DNA of 64,000 bases. It comes from Planctomycetaceae bacterium (lineage in GTDB: Bacteria > Planctomycetota > UBA1135 > GCA-002686595). Shown here one piece after another: positions 55,633 to 64,000 of this stretch (position 1 is its first letter; each line of letters opens with the position of its first letter). The position numbers and the translations under genes are program-made. The stretch covers positions 1 through 64,000 of the forward strand of contig WYBT01000028.1 in assembly GCA_011525785.1 (NCBI GenBank), written 5' to 3'. The notes under the pieces were generated by a model that ran no database searches, was not told where the DNA came from, and was given only the letters and a program-made list of their open reading frames with translations.

Positions 55633-57660
55633 ATGAACTCCATGACCGCTCCCGCCAAGACCTCGCTGCTCGGACGCCTTCGCGACCAGGTGGTGCTTCC
55701 GCCGACGCTGAGCGCCTTCGAACGCTCCTACCTCGCACGCATCAACCGCATCGCGCTGTGGTTCTTCTGGGCGCACCTGCCGCTGCTGACGGCGCTCGCC
55801 TGGATCAACGACACCGGACCGCTGTCCGCCGCAGCGCTCACGCTGGCGGTGCTCGCAGGTCCGACCGTCGCCATGCGCACGCTCGCCTCGCCGCGCGCGA
55901 TCTCGATGGTGTTCGGCTTCACGGCCATGTGCATGGGCGGCGTGCTCGTGCACGTCGGCCAGGGCCCGGTGCAGATCGAGATGCACTTCTACTTCTTCTC
56001 GGTCCTGGCGATGTTGGCGCTGTTCGCCAATCCGCTCGTCATCCTCACCGCGGCGGCCACCGTGGCGACGCACCACCTGCTCATGTGGTTCGTCGCGCCG
56101 CGCAGCGTGTTCAACTACGACGCGCCGCTGTGGGTGGTGCTCGTGCACGCGGCGTTCGTGGTGCTCGAGACGATCGCCGCCTGCTTCATCGCACGCAACT
56201 TCTTCGACAACGTCATCGGACTCGAGAAGAAGGTCGAAGAGCGCACGCAAGAGATCGCGCAGCGCAACCGCGACATGCGTCTGGTGCTCGACAACGTGCG
56301 CCAGGGTTTCCTCACCGTGGACGCCAAGTGCCAGCTTTCGAGCGAGCGCTCGGCGGTGGTCGACACCTGGTTCGGCTCCTACGAGCCCGGCGAGACCTTC
56401 GCCGCGCTGCTGGGGCGCAGCGACGCCAAGTTCGGCGCCTGGTTCGCGCTGAGCTGGGAGTCGGTGAGCGACGGCTTCCTGCCGCTCGAACTGGCGCTGG
56501 AGCAGCTCCCGCAGCGCGCGCAACTGGGCGGCAGGCACCTGGCCTTCGCCTACCAGCCGATCAGCGGCGCCAGCGGGCCGCTGGAGAAGCTCTTGATCGT
56601 CGTCTCGGACATCACCAGCGAAGTGGCCAAGTCCGAGGCCGACGCGCAGCAACGTCAGATCCTGACCGTGTTCGAGCGCATCCTGAACGACCGGCAGGGC
56701 TTCCAGGACTTCTACGAAGAGGCCAAGCGGCTCGCGACGGCCGCTTTCGACGACGCGGGCGCGAACTGGACCGACTTCAAGCGCCATGTCCACACGCTCA
56801 AGGGCAACAGCGCGCTGTTCGGGCTCGAGTCGATCTCACAGCACTGCCACCGCATCGAGGATCGACTGGCCGAGAACGACCTAGCCGGCGTCGAGTCCGA
56901 ACTCGCGGCGCTGCGCGAGCACTGGAGCGCGCTGACGCAGACCATCGATCGGCTGCTCGGCCATCAGGGCCAGGAGACCGTCACGCTGACCGGCCAGGAG
57001 TTCGACGAAATCCTGCGCGCGGTGGTCGAGGGCGCCGAGCACGCCGACATCGCGCGCAAGCTCGCGGAGCTCAAGCTCGAGCCCACGCAGGCGCGACTGG
57101 GGCGCTTCGCGGAGCAGGCGCGCGCCCTCGCCAAGCGGCTCGAGAAGGGCGACATCGACGTGCAGGTCGACGGCAACGGGCTGCGCATGGAGCGCGAGCG
57201 CTACGCGGGCTTCTGGAGTTCGTTCGCGCACGTGTTGCGCAACGCGATCGACCACGGGCTCGAACCGCCCGAGCAGCGCGAACGCAGCGGCAAGCCCGCG
57301 CGCGGTCGGCTCGAGCTGCGCACCTTCGAGTACGGCGACGAGCTGATCGTCGAAGTGCGCGACGACGGCCGCGGCATCGACTGGGAGCGGGTGCGCAGCA
57401 AGGCCAACGAGCTGGGCCTGAGCGTCCAGACCAAAGAGCAGCTGTGCGAAGCGCTGTTCCACTCCGGCGTCTCGACCGCCGAGAGCGTGTCCGACGTCTC
57501 CGGCCGCGGGATCGGCCTCGCCGCCGTGAAGAGCTGCTGCGCCGAACTCGGCGGAGCGATCGACGTCCGTTCCGAGCCCGGCCGCGGGACGGTCATGCAG
57601 TTCCGCTTCCCGCTTCCCGTCGCGGAGACCGTGCGTCGGTCCCGCGCCCTCTCGAACTGA
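55633..57660 (+). CDS. Membrane hybrid kinase with Hpt and HATPase domains (CheA-like core)
   Basis: 675 aa from the ATG at 55633; a GTG at 55630 or an ATG at 55642 could also serve. About six hydrophobic segments fill residues 35-195. A coiled helix (VEERTQEIAQRNRDM), a PAS-like sensor region (215-335), and then an Hpt domain with His387 (HVHTLKGNSALFGL) follow. The ATPase domain has Asn537 (HVLRNAIDHGLE), DDGRGIDW (577-584) and SGRGIGLAAV. This copies the P1 and P4 parts of CheA in one membrane protein, but has no dimerisation-type H-box and no CheW-like P5 domain. The CheY-like protein starts 21 bp downstream and is the obvious phosphate acceptor. Confidence 0.85.
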   Translation: MNSMTAPAKTSLLGRLRDQVVLPPTLSAFERSYLARINRIALWFFWAHLPLLTALAWINDTGPLSAAALTLAVLAGPTVAMRTLASPRAISMVFGFTAMCMGGVLVHVGQGPVQIEMHFYFFSVLAMLALFANPLVILTAAATVATHHLLMWFVAPRSVFNYDAPLWVVLVHAAFVVLETIAACFIARNFFDNVIGLEKKVEERTQEIAQRNRDMRLVLDNVRQGFLTVDAKCQLSSERSAVVDTWFGSYEPGETFAALLGRSDAKFGAWFALSWESVSDGFLPLELALEQLPQRAQLGGRHLAFAYQPISGASGPLEKLLIVVSDITSEVAKSEADAQQRQILTVFERILNDRQGFQDFYEEAKRLATAAFDDAGANWTDFKRHVHTLKGNSALFGLESISQHCHRIEDRLAENDLAGVESELAALREHWSALTQTIDRLLGHQGQETVTLTGQEFDEILRAVVEGAEHADIARKLAELKLEPTQARLGRFAEQARALAKRLEKGDIDVQVDGNGLRMERERYAGFWSSFAHVLRNAIDHGLEPPEQRERSGKPARGRLELRTFEYGDELIVEVRDDGRGIDWERVRSKANELGLSVQTKEQLCEALFHSGVSTAESVSDVSGRGIGLAAVKSCCAELGGAIDVRSEPGRGTVMQFRFPLPVAETVRRSRALSN

Positions 57661-57681
57661 CCCCGACGCACCACCATCGCC

Positions 57682-58050
57682 ATGCCCAAAATTCTCGTTG
57701 TCGACGACTCGGCCACCATGCGCCAACAGGTCCGCCAGGTGCTCTCGAGCGGCGGTTTCGATGTGATCGAAGCCGTCGACGGCCAGGACGGACTCGCCAA
57801 GGTCAACGCGGACAAGGACGTCCGCGTGATGATCCTGGACGTGAACATGCCGCGCATGAACGGCATCGAGCTCGCGGAGGCCCTGAAGGCCAACGGCCGC
57901 ATGGACGCCGGCCTGAACGTGGTCATGCTGACCACCGAGGGCCACGCCGAGCTGATCGCCCGCGCCAAGGCCGCCGGCGCCAAAGGTTGGATTGTGAAGC
58001 CCTTCAAGCCCGAGCTGCTGCTCGCGGCAGTCAAGAAGATGGCCGCTTGA
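57682..58050 (+). CDS. CheY-like single-domain response regulator
   Basis: 122 aa, receiver domain only. Acidic pocket Asp8/Asp9 (LVVDDSATM), phosphoacceptor Asp53 (MILDVNMPRMNG), Thr84 (MLTTEG) and Lys106 (IVKPFKPE). There is no output domain, so it should act by protein contact or as a phosphate shuttle, as CheY does. Placed between the Hpt/HATPase kinase and the MCP-like protein, with a CheX-like phosphatase at the head of the cluster, it is the likely central messenger. The target is unknown: no flagellar, pilus or diguanylate cyclase gene is in the window. Confidence 0.92.
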   Translation: MPKILVVDDSATMRQQVRQVLSSGGFDVIEAVDGQDGLAKVNADKDVRVMILDVNMPRMNGIELAEALKANGRMDAGLNVVMLTTEGHAELIARAKAAGAKGWIVKPFKPELLLAAVKKMAA

Positions 58051-58083
58051 GCCGATGCACGGGGGCGAGCTTCGCCGTCCCCC

Positions 58084-59013
58084 ATGCCTTCGACACAGCC
58101 TGATTCCAAGCAGCGAGAGATCGAGTCCGAGATCGAGCGGGTGCTCCGCGAGACGGAGGCCTCCACGCTCGCGCTGGGCGACAACCTCGGCCGCATCCTC
58201 CAGGACTCCCAGGAGTTCACGGCCCAGCTCCAGCGCAGCATCGGGGCCCTGGGCGGCGAGGGTGACAAGAGCGTCGCGGCGGTGCTCGCGTCGCAGGACC
58301 GCACGGTCACCGACTTCCTCGAGGTCCTGCGCCGGACCGTCGCGGCCCAGAGCGCCATCGCCGAGCGCGTGCTCGACACCTCGCGCGTGGTGGCGCAGGC
58401 CGCCCAGTCGGTGGCCTCGATCTCGATGCAGTCCCGCATGCTCTCGCTCAACACCATGATCGAGGCCGAGCGACTGGGCTCGCAGGGCCGGCCGGTGATG
58501 GTCATCGCCCAGGAGATGCGCGAGCTCAGCGAGAACATCGCCGGGTCGAACCAGGAGATCACCCGTCTGGCTGTGGCGCTCGCGCCGCTGCTCGACGAGG
58601 TCAAGCACAACATCGGCTCGCTCAACGAACGCACCGACGACTTCGGGCGGCGCTTCGACGTCGAGCGCGAGCGCATCCGCGAAGCCACCGCGAACGTCGA
58701 GAACACTGTGCGCGAGACGCTGCGCACGGGCGATGAACGCCTGGAGAGCATCGTCGAGCTCTCCAACCGCTCGCTGGTCGCGCTGCAGAGCCAGGACATC
58801 GTCTCGCAGCGCCTGCGCCGCGTGATCAGCCTCAACGCGGGCGAAACGCCGGCGGGCCCGGCGCGCGCGATGCTCGACACCGCGCGCAGCGGAGGCCCGA
58901 CCGCCGCCGAGTTGATCTCGCGCGGCGAAGCCACCGACGGCTTCCTGTCCGAGACACTCAACGCGAGCGCGGGCGCAAAGGGCCTCGACGCGGGCGAGAT
59001 GATGATGTTCTGA
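58084..59013 (+). CDS. Soluble methyl-accepting chemotaxis-like protein
   Basis: 309 aa, no transmembrane segment. Long helices lead to a hairpin at 112-150 (QSRMLSLNTMIEAERLGSQG and MVIAQEMRELSENIAG), which corresponds to the MCP tip sequence that binds CheW and CheA. A later SLVALQSQDIVSQRLRRV resembles the LQxQDixxQ motif of MCP-like proteins from non-motility systems. Canonical methylation sites cannot be assigned. It starts 33 bp after the CheY-like gene and ends the cluster. Without CheW in the window it may contact the kinase directly. It is convergent with the efflux lipoprotein, 29 bp away. Confidence 0.75.
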   Translation: MPSTQPDSKQREIESEIERVLRETEASTLALGDNLGRILQDSQEFTAQLQRSIGALGGEGDKSVAAVLASQDRTVTDFLEVLRRTVAAQSAIAERVLDTSRVVAQAAQSVASISMQSRMLSLNTMIEAERLGSQGRPVMVIAQEMRELSENIAGSNQEITRLAVALAPLLDEVKHNIGSLNERTDDFGRRFDVERERIREATANVENTVRETLRTGDERLESIVELSNRSLVALQSQDIVSQRLRRVISLNAGETPAGPARAMLDTARSGGPTAAELISRGEATDGFLSETLNASAGAKGLDAGEMMMF

Positions 59014-59042
59014 GCCCGTCGGGGCCGCGCGCGACGCAGGAC

Positions 59043-60452
59043 TCAGCGCGCAGCGATCAGCCCCTCGACTTCGCTCTCCCAGCCCCCGCCGAGCGCGCGG
59101 TACACCGCCACCGCCGCAGCCGCGTGCTCGGAGCGAGCCGCCGCCAACTGGCTCTCGCTCGCCAGCAGGCTGCGCCGCGCGTCGAGCACCGAAAGGAAGT
59201 TCTCGAGACCGTTCGAGTAGCGCTCCTGGGCCAGCAGTTCGGCGCGCTGGTCGGCGACGCGCGCGCTCTCGAGCTCGCGCACGCGCTCGCCGGCGCGCGA
59301 CCACGCGGCCAGCGCGGTCTCCGCATCGGCCAGCGCCGCCAACCCCGCCTGCGCGTAACGCAGCGCCGCAGCCTCGGCCTGCGCGGTGCGCACCGCGATC
59401 CCCGCGCGCAGCAGTCCGCCGCGGAGCAACGGCAACGTGAACGACGGGCCCGCCGACCAGGTGCGTGCGCCGGACTGGAACAGATCGTCGAGCCGCTCGC
59501 TCTCCAGGCCCAGCGCCGCGGCCAGCGAAATGCGCGGGTACAGCTCGGCGCGCGCCTGGGCGCTCTGTGCGCTGGCCCGCGCGAGTTCGCGTTCCGCGCG
59601 GCGCACGTCGGGACGCCGCTCGAGCAGTTGCGCCGGCGCGCCGGCCGTCAGCGCCGCCGGCGGCGTCAAGCCGCGTCGCCCCGCTTCGAGTTGCTCGACC
59701 AGGTCGCGCGGCCACACGCCGAGCAAGGTCGCGAGCGCGTGCTGGCGCGCGGCGCGCTCGCGCTCGAGCTGCGGCGCGCGGGCGCGCGTGCTGGCGATCA
59801 GGCCCTCGATGCGCGCCAGCGCGAGTTCGTCTTCGAGTCCGGCCCGCACGCGCGAGCGGACCAGTTCGGCGGTGTCGGCCTGCAGCGCCAGTTCGCGCGC
59901 CAGCACGTCGAGCTGCTCCTCGAAGCCGCGCAGTTCGACGTAGTGGCGCGCCAGGTCCGCGCAAACCATCACCAGCGTCGCGTGCACGTCCTCGAGCGCC
60001 ATGTCGTACTCGGCGCTGGCCGCTTCGACGCCGCGCGCCACGCGCCCGAACAGGTCGAGCTCCCAGCTCGCGCGGAAGCCCGCCGAGTGGAAGCTGTTGG
60101 CGTTGGGCGGGAAGAACTGGCCGAAGGCGACCTCCGTGCTGGCCTCGCGCCGCGCGAACGAGCCTCCGGCGTCCGCCTGCGGCCGCCCCTCGCCGCCGGC
60201 GATCGTGATGATCGCGCGCGCCTCGCGCAGCCGCGCCAACGCGATCTCGAGCTCCAGGTTGTCGCGCAGCGCGCGCTCGATCAGCGCGTCCAGCGTGGGG
60301 TCCTCGAACTGGCGCCACCAGCGCGCCTCGAGCTGGGCCTCACCCGAGGCGAACTCGAAGCGCTGCGGCGCCTCGAGCGGCGGCCGCACGTAGTCGTCGC
60401 CGACCTTGCAGCCGGCGAGCAGCAGCCCGGCGAGCAGCAGCGCGCGCTTCAT
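59043..60452 (-). CDS. Outer-membrane efflux lipoprotein (TolC/NodT type)
   Basis: 469 aa from the ATG at 60452, overlapping the upstream stop by 4 bp. The lipoprotein signal is LLLAGLLLAGC with Cys15 as the acylation site. Two outer-membrane-efflux repeats follow, with typical NodT phrases: WWRQFEDPTLDALIERALRDNLELEIALARL, WELDLFGRV, LLERRPDVRRAERELARASA and LDARRSLLASESQLA. It forms the outer-membrane channel of the tripartite exporter encoded by the preceding genes. The gene ends the operon, convergent with the MCP-like gene. Confidence 0.92.
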   Translation of the reverse strand: MKRALLLAGLLLAGCKVGDDYVRPPLEAPQRFEFASGEAQLEARWWRQFEDPTLDALIERALRDNLELEIALARLREARAIITIAGGEGRPQADAGGSFARREASTEVAFGQFFPPNANSFHSAGFRASWELDLFGRVARGVEAASAEYDMALEDVHATLVMVCADLARHYVELRGFEEQLDVLARELALQADTAELVRSRVRAGLEDELALARIEGLIASTRARAPQLERERAARQHALATLLGVWPRDLVEQLEAGRRGLTPPAALTAGAPAQLLERRPDVRRAERELARASAQSAQARAELYPRISLAAALGLESERLDDLFQSGARTWSAGPSFTLPLLRGGLLRAGIAVRTAQAEAAALRYAQAGLAALADAETALAAWSRAGERVRELESARVADQRAELLAQERYSNGLENFLSVLDARRSLLASESQLAAARSEHAAAAVAVYRALGGGWESEVEGLIAAR

Positions 60453-61516
60453 CGCGTCGCTCCCGCATCGAGCGCGCGCGCGTCGAGGAACACGTCCATC
60501 TGCTGCCCTGGATAGACCGGCAACGCGGCGGCCGGGAAGGCGTAGATCACCTGCAGCACGCGCGTGTCGACGCGTTCGACCGGATCGCCGGTGAGCGAGC
60601 GCTTGGGCACGACGTAGGGCTCGACGCGCACGAACTCGAGCGGCGTCGAGAGCTGCGGATTGCCGCGTACGAAGCCCGTCCCCACCGCTCCGCGCTCCAG
60701 ACGCCACGCATCGCTCTCGTCGACGTCGACGCGCACGTGCAGACGCGATATGTCGCCGAGCATCAGCGCCGGCGTGCGCGAGCCGGCTTCGGTGTACTCG
60801 CCGACGCGCACGTTCAGTTGCAGCACGCTGCCCGCGATCGGCGCGCGCACCACCAGCCGCTCGAGCTCGACCTCCACCTGCGCCAGCGCGGCCTGGGCGG
60901 TCGCCAGCCGCGCCTTCGCCACGGCGATTTCCGGCTCGAAGGCGCCCGCTTCGAGCCGCGCGAGCACCGCATTCGAGGCCTCGAGGCCGGCCTGCGCGCT
61001 CTCGACCGCGAAGCGGCGGCGGGTGAGCTCTTCGGTGCTCACCGCGCGCTTGTCGCTCACGTTTTCGACCAGCGCGAGCTTGGCGCGCGCGTCGTCGAGC
61101 GCGACCTGCGCCGTGCGCACGTTGGCCCGCGCCGGCGGCAGATCCTCGGCGCGCGGCAGCGACTCGAGGTGCGCGACCTCCGCGCGCGCGGCTTCGACTT
61201 CGGCGCGCCGCACCTCGGCCAGCGCGCGCCGGTCGCGGTCGTCCAGGCGCAGCAGCACGTCGCCCCGCTCGACGCGTTGGCCGCGCGTCACGGGGACCTC
61301 GAGCACCAGGCCGCTGAGCGGCGCGCTGATGGCGATGTTCTCGCTCGCCGCTTCGATCAGTCCGGCGCCTGCGATCTGCGCGCGGTAGGGCGAAGCTGCC
61401 GGCGCCGCGATCGGCGGCGCGGAGGGGAGCTGCTGGTTGCTGGTCGAGACGGTGTGCGCAGCGGCGACCAGGCCGACGACACTGAGGCCGGGGAAAACGT
61501 ACTTGCGGAAGATCAT
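60449..61516 (-). CDS. HlyD/DevB-type membrane fusion protein
   Basis: 355 aa. An N-terminal signal-anchor (FRKYVFPGLSVVGLVAAAH) is followed by the barrel-sandwich half-motif IAISAPLSGLVLEVPVTRGQRVERGD, a long alpha-hairpin (70-200) and RAPIAGSVLQLNVRVGEYTEAG, the second biotinyl-lipoyl-like half. It connects the inner-membrane ABC transporter to the TolC-like lipoprotein. The gene lies between the ATPase gene (2 bp gap) and the lipoprotein gene (4 bp overlap), so the three are translated as a unit. The permease and ATPase resemble the DevCA type, and this would be its DevB. Confidence 0.9.
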   Translation of the reverse strand: MIFRKYVFPGLSVVGLVAAAHTVSTSNQQLPSAPPIAAPAASPYRAQIAGAGLIEAASENIAISAPLSGLVLEVPVTRGQRVERGDVLLRLDDRDRRALAEVRRAEVEAARAEVAHLESLPRAEDLPPARANVRTAQVALDDARAKLALVENVSDKRAVSTEELTRRRFAVESAQAGLEASNAVLARLEAGAFEPEIAVAKARLATAQAALAQVEVELERLVVRAPIAGSVLQLNVRVGEYTEAGSRTPALMLGDISRLHVRVDVDESDAWRLERGAVGTGFVRGNPQLSTPLEFVRVEPYVVPKRSLTGDPVERVDTRVLQVIYAFPAAALPVYPGQQMDVFLDARALDAGATR

Positions 61517-61518
61517 GG

Positions 61519-62235
61519 CTAGCGGCTCGAAGGTGTGGACTCGACGCGTTCGACGCGCCCGTCGTCCATGTGGGCGATGCGATCGGCGAGCGAGAAGATG
61601 CGGGCGTCGTGCGTGACGACGATCAGCGCGCGCTCGGCGCTGGATGCGACGGAGCGCAGCAGCTCCATCACGCGATGACCGGTGTCGTGGTCGAGCGCGC
61701 TGGTCGGCTCGTCGCACACCACCAGGCGCGGGTCGTGCACCAGGGCGCGCGCGATCGCGACGCGCTGTTGCTGACCGCCGGAGAGCTGTGCAGGCAGCGA
61801 ACGCGCGCGGGCCCCGAGGTCGACGCGCTCGAGCATCTCTCCCGCGCGGCGCACGGCCTTGTCGTGGCCCTCGCCCAGGATCATCAGCGGGATAGCCACG
61901 TTTTCCGCCGCGGTCAGCGTCGGCACCAAGTTCAGCGCCTGGAACACGAAGCCCACGTTGCGTCCGCGCCAGGCGGCGCGCTTGCGTTCGCCCCAGCTCG
62001 CGACGTCGTCCCCGAACACCTCGCAGGCGCCGCCCGAGCGATCGAGCGTTCCGGCGATGACCGAGATCAAGGTGGTCTTGCCGCAGCCCGAAGGACCGAC
62101 GAGGTAGGTCATCTCGCCGGTGCGCACTTCGAGATCGATGCCGCGCAGCGCCTGCACGGCGTTTTCGCCCTGACCGTACTGCTTGGTCAGTCCACGGCAG
62201 TTCACGGCGAGCTGTCCAGCGGTGAGCTTGCTCAT
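61519..62235 (-). CDS. ABC transporter ATP-binding protein (MacB/LolD/DevA type)
   Basis: 238 aa from the ATG at 62235; longer frames upstream overlap the permease. Walker A GPSGCGKTT (47-55), Q-loop VFQALNLVPTLT, signature LSGGQQQRVAIARAL, Walker B LVVCDEPTSALD and switch His in VVTHDARIFS are all intact. The phrase ENVAIPLMILG is typical of the LolD/MacB/DevA subfamily that drives mechanotransmission exporters. It powers the FtsX-like permease encoded 5 bp upstream. Confidence 0.95.
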   Translation of the reverse strand: MSKLTAGQLAVNCRGLTKQYGQGENAVQALRGIDLEVRTGEMTYLVGPSGCGKTTLISVIAGTLDRSGGACEVFGDDVASWGERKRAAWRGRNVGFVFQALNLVPTLTAAENVAIPLMILGEGHDKAVRRAGEMLERVDLGARARSLPAQLSGGQQQRVAIARALVHDPRLVVCDEPTSALDHDTGHRVMELLRSVASSAERALIVVTHDARIFSLADRIAHMDDGRVERVESTPSSR

Positions 62236-62240
62236 GACGC

Positions 62241-63401
62241 TCAGCCCTTGAAGACCACGGCGGGTTCGAGCCGCAGCACGCGCGAGATCGACAGCAGCGC
62301 CGCGAACAAGCAGCAGATCACGATCGCCACGCCGCCGAACACGGGCACTTGCCAGGCCATGTTGAAGGCCAGTTCCGAGCCGCTGAGCACGCGTCCGCTC
62401 AGCGCGGTGAGCCCGACGCCGATCCCAAAGCCCACGAAGGCCGCGAACATCACCTGCGCGGCGACCATGCGCAGGAGCAGGAAGTTGCTCGCGCCCATGG
62501 CCTTCATGGCGGCGAACGAGCGTTGGTTGTCGAGGATGAAGTTGTAGAGCAGCTGGCCCGAGATCAGCACGCCGATCACGAAGCCCAGCGCGATGGTGAT
62601 GCCAAAGTTCGCCAGGATGCCGGTCTTGCGCAGGATGAAGTCCATCGAGCGCGCTTCGAAGCCCTCGGCGGTGTAGGCCTGGATTCCGCTCAGCGCGCTG
62701 ATCTGCGCCGCGACGGCCTCGTGGTCGTAGCCCGGCTTCACGCGCGCCAGCACGAAGTTCAGCATGCGGCGCTCGGGCGGCGCGATCGCGAGTGCGCGCG
62801 AGTACGTCGTGTAGATCAGCGGATCCCAGAAGAACTCCGTCGTGCGCTGGTAGCGGCCCACCACGACCATCTCGTGGTCGTTGAGGTCCACGCGATCGCC
62901 GACTTCCAGCGGTCTTCGCTCGCTCGATCCGGGCTCGATGCTGAGCGAGAGCTCGTCCTGCGCGTCCCCGAAGTCGACCAGGATGCCGCGGTCCTGGCGC
63001 AGCGCCTCGAGCGAGCCGCTCTCCATGATCGGAGGCGCGCCCAAGAGCGTCGCGTCGTCGAGCCCGATCACGCGCGCGATCACGCGCCGCCCGTCGGCCA
63101 GCCGGCACGGCATGTAGGCCTTGTACATCGGCACCGCCCACTCGACGCCCTCGACGCCGCGCACGCGCAAGAGCGAGCTGTCGAGCATGGTCTTGCGGTC
63201 CTCGGTGAACTCGACCTGCTCGTCCATGATCCACAGGTCGGCCTGGCCCGTGTCGCGGATCCACGCGCCCGTCCGCAGCACGAAACCCGCGAAGATCGAG
63301 CCTTGCTGCGTGATCAGCAGCGTCGCGAAGGCCAGGCCCGCGACCAGGCCGGCGTACTTGAGCTTGTCGCCCAACAGCATGCGCAGCGCGATGCGGATCA
63401 T
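62241..63401 (-). CDS. ABC transporter permease (FtsX/DevC type)
   Basis: 386 aa from the ATG at 63401, overlapping the upstream TetR stop (ATGA). One N-terminal transmembrane helix (about 15-38) and three C-terminal helices (about 265-290, 315-340, 355-378) flank a large periplasmic domain, the MacB/LolC/DevC layout. The FtsX core is visible in RSFAAMKAMGASNFLLLRMVAAQVMFAAFVG. With the ATPase, fusion protein and outer-membrane channel it forms a tripartite type I-independent exporter for lipids, peptides or drugs; the cargo is not predictable from sequence. Confidence 0.9.
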   Translation of the reverse strand: MIRIALRMLLGDKLKYAGLVAGLAFATLLITQQGSIFAGFVLRTGAWIRDTGQADLWIMDEQVEFTEDRKTMLDSSLLRVRGVEGVEWAVPMYKAYMPCRLADGRRVIARVIGLDDATLLGAPPIMESGSLEALRQDRGILVDFGDAQDELSLSIEPGSSERRPLEVGDRVDLNDHEMVVVGRYQRTTEFFWDPLIYTTYSRALAIAPPERRMLNFVLARVKPGYDHEAVAAQISALSGIQAYTAEGFEARSMDFILRKTGILANFGITIALGFVIGVLISGQLLYNFILDNQRSFAAMKAMGASNFLLLRMVAAQVMFAAFVGFGIGVGLTALSGRVLSGSELAFNMAWQVPVFGGVAIVICCLFAALLSISRVLRLEPAVVFKG

Positions 63402-64000
63402 CGACGGCCTCCCTTGGCGCGCGGGGCGCTTCGACGGGCGCCGGCAGCGCGTGAGCTCGGCTTGGGGCGCGCGCGCTTGTCGGTCGCGGCCGCGCTCATC
63501 CCCGCCAGCAGGGCGTCGATCATCGCCGTGGCGCGCGCTTGCACCGGGCGCCACTCGACCCAGTCGTCGTCCGAGTGCGTGATCTGCAGCGAGGCGACGC
63601 CGTGCACGCCGGCCCAGAAGGTCTGGGCGGCGAGATCGGCGTCGGAGTACTCGTCGCGCAGCAGGCCCTGCTCGAGCGCCTGACTCACGCTCAAGCGCAG
63701 GAACGCGTAGCCGTCGCGGTGCGGGTCGCCCTTGCGCTCGAGCGCCTCGGCGTCGTGGTCGAGCCCGGCGGGCGACATGAACATCAGCCGGTAGTGCTGC
63801 GGGTGATCGATTGCGAAGCGGATGTACTCGTGGCCGAGGCGGCGGATGCGCGCCAGCGGATCGGCCACGGAGGCCAGGCTCGCCATGCCGGCGCTGAACA
63901 CGTCGAAGTCGCGCTTGCACAGCGTGCGGATCAGCTCGTCCTTGTCGCGGAAGTGCCCGTAGATCGCCGCGGGCGTGTACTCGATCGCCTCGGCGATCTT
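63398..64000 (-). CDS. TetR-family regulator, N-terminus outside the window
   Basis: 201 codons including the stop are visible; the first part of the HTH lies beyond 64000. The visible frame begins KIAEAIEYTPAAIYGHFRDKDELI, the recognition helix and following turn of a TetR DNA-binding domain. A ligand domain of the WHG-like type follows (RLGHEYIRFAIDHPQHYRLMF, ALEQGLLRDEYSDADLAAQTFWAGVHGVASL). The tail is very basic. Its TGA overlaps the permease ATG, so it heads the exporter operon and probably represses it in the absence of a ligand. Confidence 0.9.
   Translation of the reverse strand, partial: KIAEAIEYTPAAIYGHFRDKDELIRTLCKRDFDVFSAGMASLASVADPLARIRRLGHEYIRFAIDHPQHYRLMFMSPAGLDHDAEALERKGDPHRDGYAFLRLSVSQALEQGLLRDEYSDADLAAQTFWAGVHGVASLQITHSDDDWVEWRPVQARATAMIDALLAGMSAAATDKRARPKPSSRAAGARRSAPRAKGGRR

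Overview
The window is about 70% GC and packed with genes on both strands. Several features point to a deep-branching planctomycete (Planctomycetota). Three secreted proteins share a C-terminal module ending in a WFRD or WYRD block, a module I associate with large planctomycete secretomes. An ECF sigma factor sits next to a Ser/Thr kinase, there is a WD40 protein of the type normally fused to such kinases, and there are MopE-type metal-binding motifs and carboxypeptidase-regulatory-like proteins. This assignment is inference from gene content; there is no rRNA or tRNA here to anchor it.

Layout, 1-13 kb: the 3' end of an amidohydrolase, a LytS-type histidine kinase, a membrane protein whose stop codon lies in one end of a 185-bp inverted-repeat (MITE-like) element, an AAA+/DUF4143 ATPase with a repeat-rich start region, and a class I ribonucleotide reductase operon (nrdA-nrdB). 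Then comes a four-gene minus-strand operon (12342 down to 7989) joined by overlapping stop/start codons. One of its genes is broken or frameshifted, and it diverges from a small ECF sigma factor.

13-31 kb: an agmatinase-family enzyme, a B12-binding radical SAM protein converging on a SPASM radical SAM protein, a nucleotide-sugar-type epimerase, an ECF sigma factor / Ser-Thr kinase / secreted protein trio, and a second DUF4143 ATPase. These are followed by small proteins (SnoaL-like, DUF2459-like, DUF4870), a glutamine-amidotransferase-like hydrolase, a membrane protein, aroB, and a long coiled-coil protein.

31-53 kb: carB, then a secretome-like stretch containing a propeller-like protein, a subtilisin and small exported proteins. 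A kinase-less WD40 protein is translationally overlapped with a TetR regulator. Divergent from it is a TIM-barrel isomerase plus Gfo/Idh/MocA oxidoreductase pair. Next are a carboxypeptidase-regulatory-like protein, small exported proteins, a serine-hydrolase pseudoenzyme, an orphan glycine-riboswitch-like sequence, a MopE-motif secreted protein, an SRPBCC protein and a second B12-binding radical SAM protein.

54-64 kb: a compact chemosensory-like cluster (CheX-like phosphatase, thioredoxin-fold membrane protein, membrane-anchored Hpt/HATPase kinase, CheY-like regulator, soluble MCP-like protein) without CheW, CheR, CheB or a canonical CheA. It is followed by a TetR / ABC permease / ABC ATPase / membrane-fusion protein / TolC-like lipoprotein export operon that runs off the right edge. 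The strongest candidates for something new are the CheW-less chemosensory cluster, the sigma-linked operon with its frameshift, the glycine-anchored pentapeptide repeats in the kinase, and the palindrome-rich start regions of both DUF4143 ATPases.
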